NCBI GenBank assembly: GCA_015522385.1
Contig: WAMJ01000103.1
Coordinates: forward strand, 1 to 6,230
Reading direction: 5' to 3'
Length of the DNA: 6,230 nucleotides
Origin: Candidatus Heimdallarchaeota archaeon
GTDB taxonomy: Archaea; Asgardarchaeota; Heimdallarchaeia; Heimdallarchaeales; Kariarchaeaceae
Position 1 is the first letter of the stretch. Each line of letters starts with the position of its first letter. This document shows, one piece after another, positions 5,293-6,230 of the stretch. Both the position numbers and the translations under genes were made by a program. The notes under the pieces are model-generated. The model did no database searches. It saw only the letters and a program-made list of their open reading frames with translations, and was not told the origin of the DNA.

Positions 5293-6230
5293 GTGAGAAT
5301 TGTCATCTTTGGAGCAGATCACCTTATAGGTGCGTCCGTCCTAAGGTTCCTCATAAAGCTGAGGATATCTGACGAAATTGTCATCTGCAGTGAGACAGGG
5401 GATCTGCCTGATGGAGTTGTACAACGCGAGAATATCTTCACAGCAGATATCAGAAAGAAAGAGGATCTACGCTCAATAATCCAAGAAGGTGACATCATCT
5501 ACAACGGACAAATATACACTGAAACGATGGACTATTCAGATGTATTCTCCAAACTCAATCTTCATAGAAATGGACTGATCAACCTCATCGGTGTTGCAAA
5601 TGAGAAAAAGGCAAAAAGGGTAATAACCTACATACCTGCATTCCTCTCATGGTTGAAGATTAAAGAACCAATAACTGAGAACACACATCAACACTTAATC
5701 GATGAGATACACTACACATACAGTGCAGCCCTAGAGGTCTGCCAAAACTACTGGAAAAAGGCGTACTATGGTTATCTTCCGGAATCTATAGCTGGAGATA
5801 TCGTCATGAATCGCACAAGTGATCCAACCCAAGATGGAGAATCAACTGGAAAGTCCACGAGAGGTCTGGGGCAGGGAGGACCGTCAAGCAACACAAGTGG
5901 GAATTCAAATGGAGGACCAGCCACGAAGTCTGCAGGGGGACCAAATCTAGGAGGACCGTCAAGCAACATAAGTGGGAATCCAAATGGAGGACCAGCCACG
6001 AAGTCTGCAGGGGGACCAAATCTAGGAGGACCGTCAAGCAACACAAGTGGGAATCCAAATGGAGAACCAGCCACGAAGTCTGCAGGAGAGCCAAATCTGG
6101 GAGGAGTGGCGAGTGGCGATTCAAAGGAAGATAAAGAAGAATCCAATGAGTCGAAAGAATATGCTGTAGTAAAATCAGAGAAGAAAGATGATACCGAAGA
6201 AATAAAGGAGGAGGGAAAGAAGAAGGGAAA
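5293..6230 (+). CDS. SDR/epimerase-like Rossmann protein fused to tandem Gly/Pro/Ser/Asn repeats (3' end outside window)
   Basis: GTG at 5293 opens a frame to the right edge (312 complete codons). An in-frame TAA at 5266 with no other start codon fixes this start. There is no Shine-Dalgarno, and a TATA-like box lies about 25 bp upstream. Residues 1-172 resemble an extended SDR: R-I-V-I-F-G-A-D-H-L-I-G (2-13), A-D-I-R-K-K-E-D-L (51-59), G-D-I-I-Y-N (66-71), N-G-L-I-N-L-I-G (93-100), K-R-V-I-T-Y-I-P (108-115) and Y-T-Y-S-A-A-L-E (141-148). The middle Gly of the nucleotide loop is His10, the usual Ser after strand 5 is missing, and the Lys of the catalytic Y-x-x-x-K is Ala145. The substrate-binding C-terminal half of the SDR is absent. 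Three 25-residue repeats (195-269) and a Lys/Glu/Ser-rich tail (270-312) follow. It probably lacks redox activity and may act by binding or scaffolding. What follows is unseen. Confidence 0.75.
   Translation, partial: MRIVIFGADHLIGASVLRFLIKLRISDEIVICSETGDLPDGVVQRENIFTADIRKKEDLRSIIQEGDIIYNGQIYTETMDYSDVFSKLNLHRNGLINLIGVANEKKAKRVITYIPAFLSWLKIKEPITENTHQHLIDEIHYTYSAALEVCQNYWKKAYYGYLPESIAGDIVMNRTSDPTQDGESTGKSTRGLGQGGPSSNTSGNSNGGPATKSAGGPNLGGPSSNISGNPNGGPATKSAGGPNLGGPSSNTSGNPNGEPATKSAGEPNLGGVASGDSKEDKEESNESKEYAVVKSEKKDDTEEIKEEGKKKG
5875..6099 (+). repeat. three in-frame 75-bp tandem repeats
   Basis: The units are 5875-5949, 5950-6024 and 6025-6099, followed by a short start of a fourth (GGAGGA at 6100). 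Units 1 and 2 differ at 2 of 75 bases (Thr to Ile and Ser to Pro). Unit 3 differs from unit 2 at 6 bases, including two Gly to Glu changes. Each 25-residue unit is itself built around three G-G-P motifs, two of which become G-E-P in unit 3, with Ser/Asn/Thr-rich linkers between. The near identity points to recent duplication or ongoing homogenisation. Confidence 0.95.

Noticed and set aside
5875..6099. Possible CRISPR array or non-coding direct repeats
   Set aside because: The units are contiguous 75-bp copies without unique spacers and keep the reading frame of the SDR-like gene.
5772..6146. Long antisense open frames across the repeat region, including a Pro/Gly-rich 124-residue frame
   Set aside because: The 75-bp repeat has a length divisible by three and no stops in several frames, so antisense frames stay open for free. 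The plus-strand frame continues an SDR-like domain and is the real one.

Overview
The window reads as archaeal chromosomal DNA of moderate to slightly low GC. TATA-like boxes sit about 25 bp upstream of two genes that start with GTG and have no Shine-Dalgarno, which suggests leaderless transcripts. Two other genes have strong Shine-Dalgarno sequences 5 nt from the start. Four of the six visible starts are not ATG. The gene content (DMT exporter, small winged-helix protein, transglutaminase-like protein, HEAT-type protein, DUF885-like protein, SDR-like protein) does not fix the lineage. An Asgard or related archaeon is possible, but that is only a guess.

Layout, left to right. (1) 1-471, plus: C-terminal part of a very basic, partly coiled-coil protein cut by the window edge. 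(2) 461-1366, minus: ten-helix EamA/DMT transporter, overlapping gene 1 tail to tail by 11 bp. (3) 1409-1759, minus: small winged-helix protein, probably co-transcribed with the transporter. (4) 1836-3155, plus: divergent transglutaminase-like protein with a complete Cys-His-Asp triad. (5) 3312-3602, plus: 96-residue HEAT-like protein, ending one base from the end of the next gene. (6) 3604-5193, minus: full-length DUF885-family protein whose zinc-binding residues are all replaced. (7) 5293 to the right edge, plus: a degenerate SDR-like Rossmann domain that stops short and runs into three 25-residue tandem repeats and a Lys/Glu-rich tail. It continues beyond the window.

Genes 3/4 and 6/7 are two divergent pairs. 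In each pair the minus gene has a strong Shine-Dalgarno and the plus gene looks leaderless. Genes 6 and 7 share a 99-bp promoter region with an 8-bp inverted repeat. Both encode proteins that look like enzymes with lost active sites, and this pairing is the most interesting part of the window. No RNA genes, insertion sequences or CRISPR arrays were seen, and no gap between genes exceeds 156 bp.
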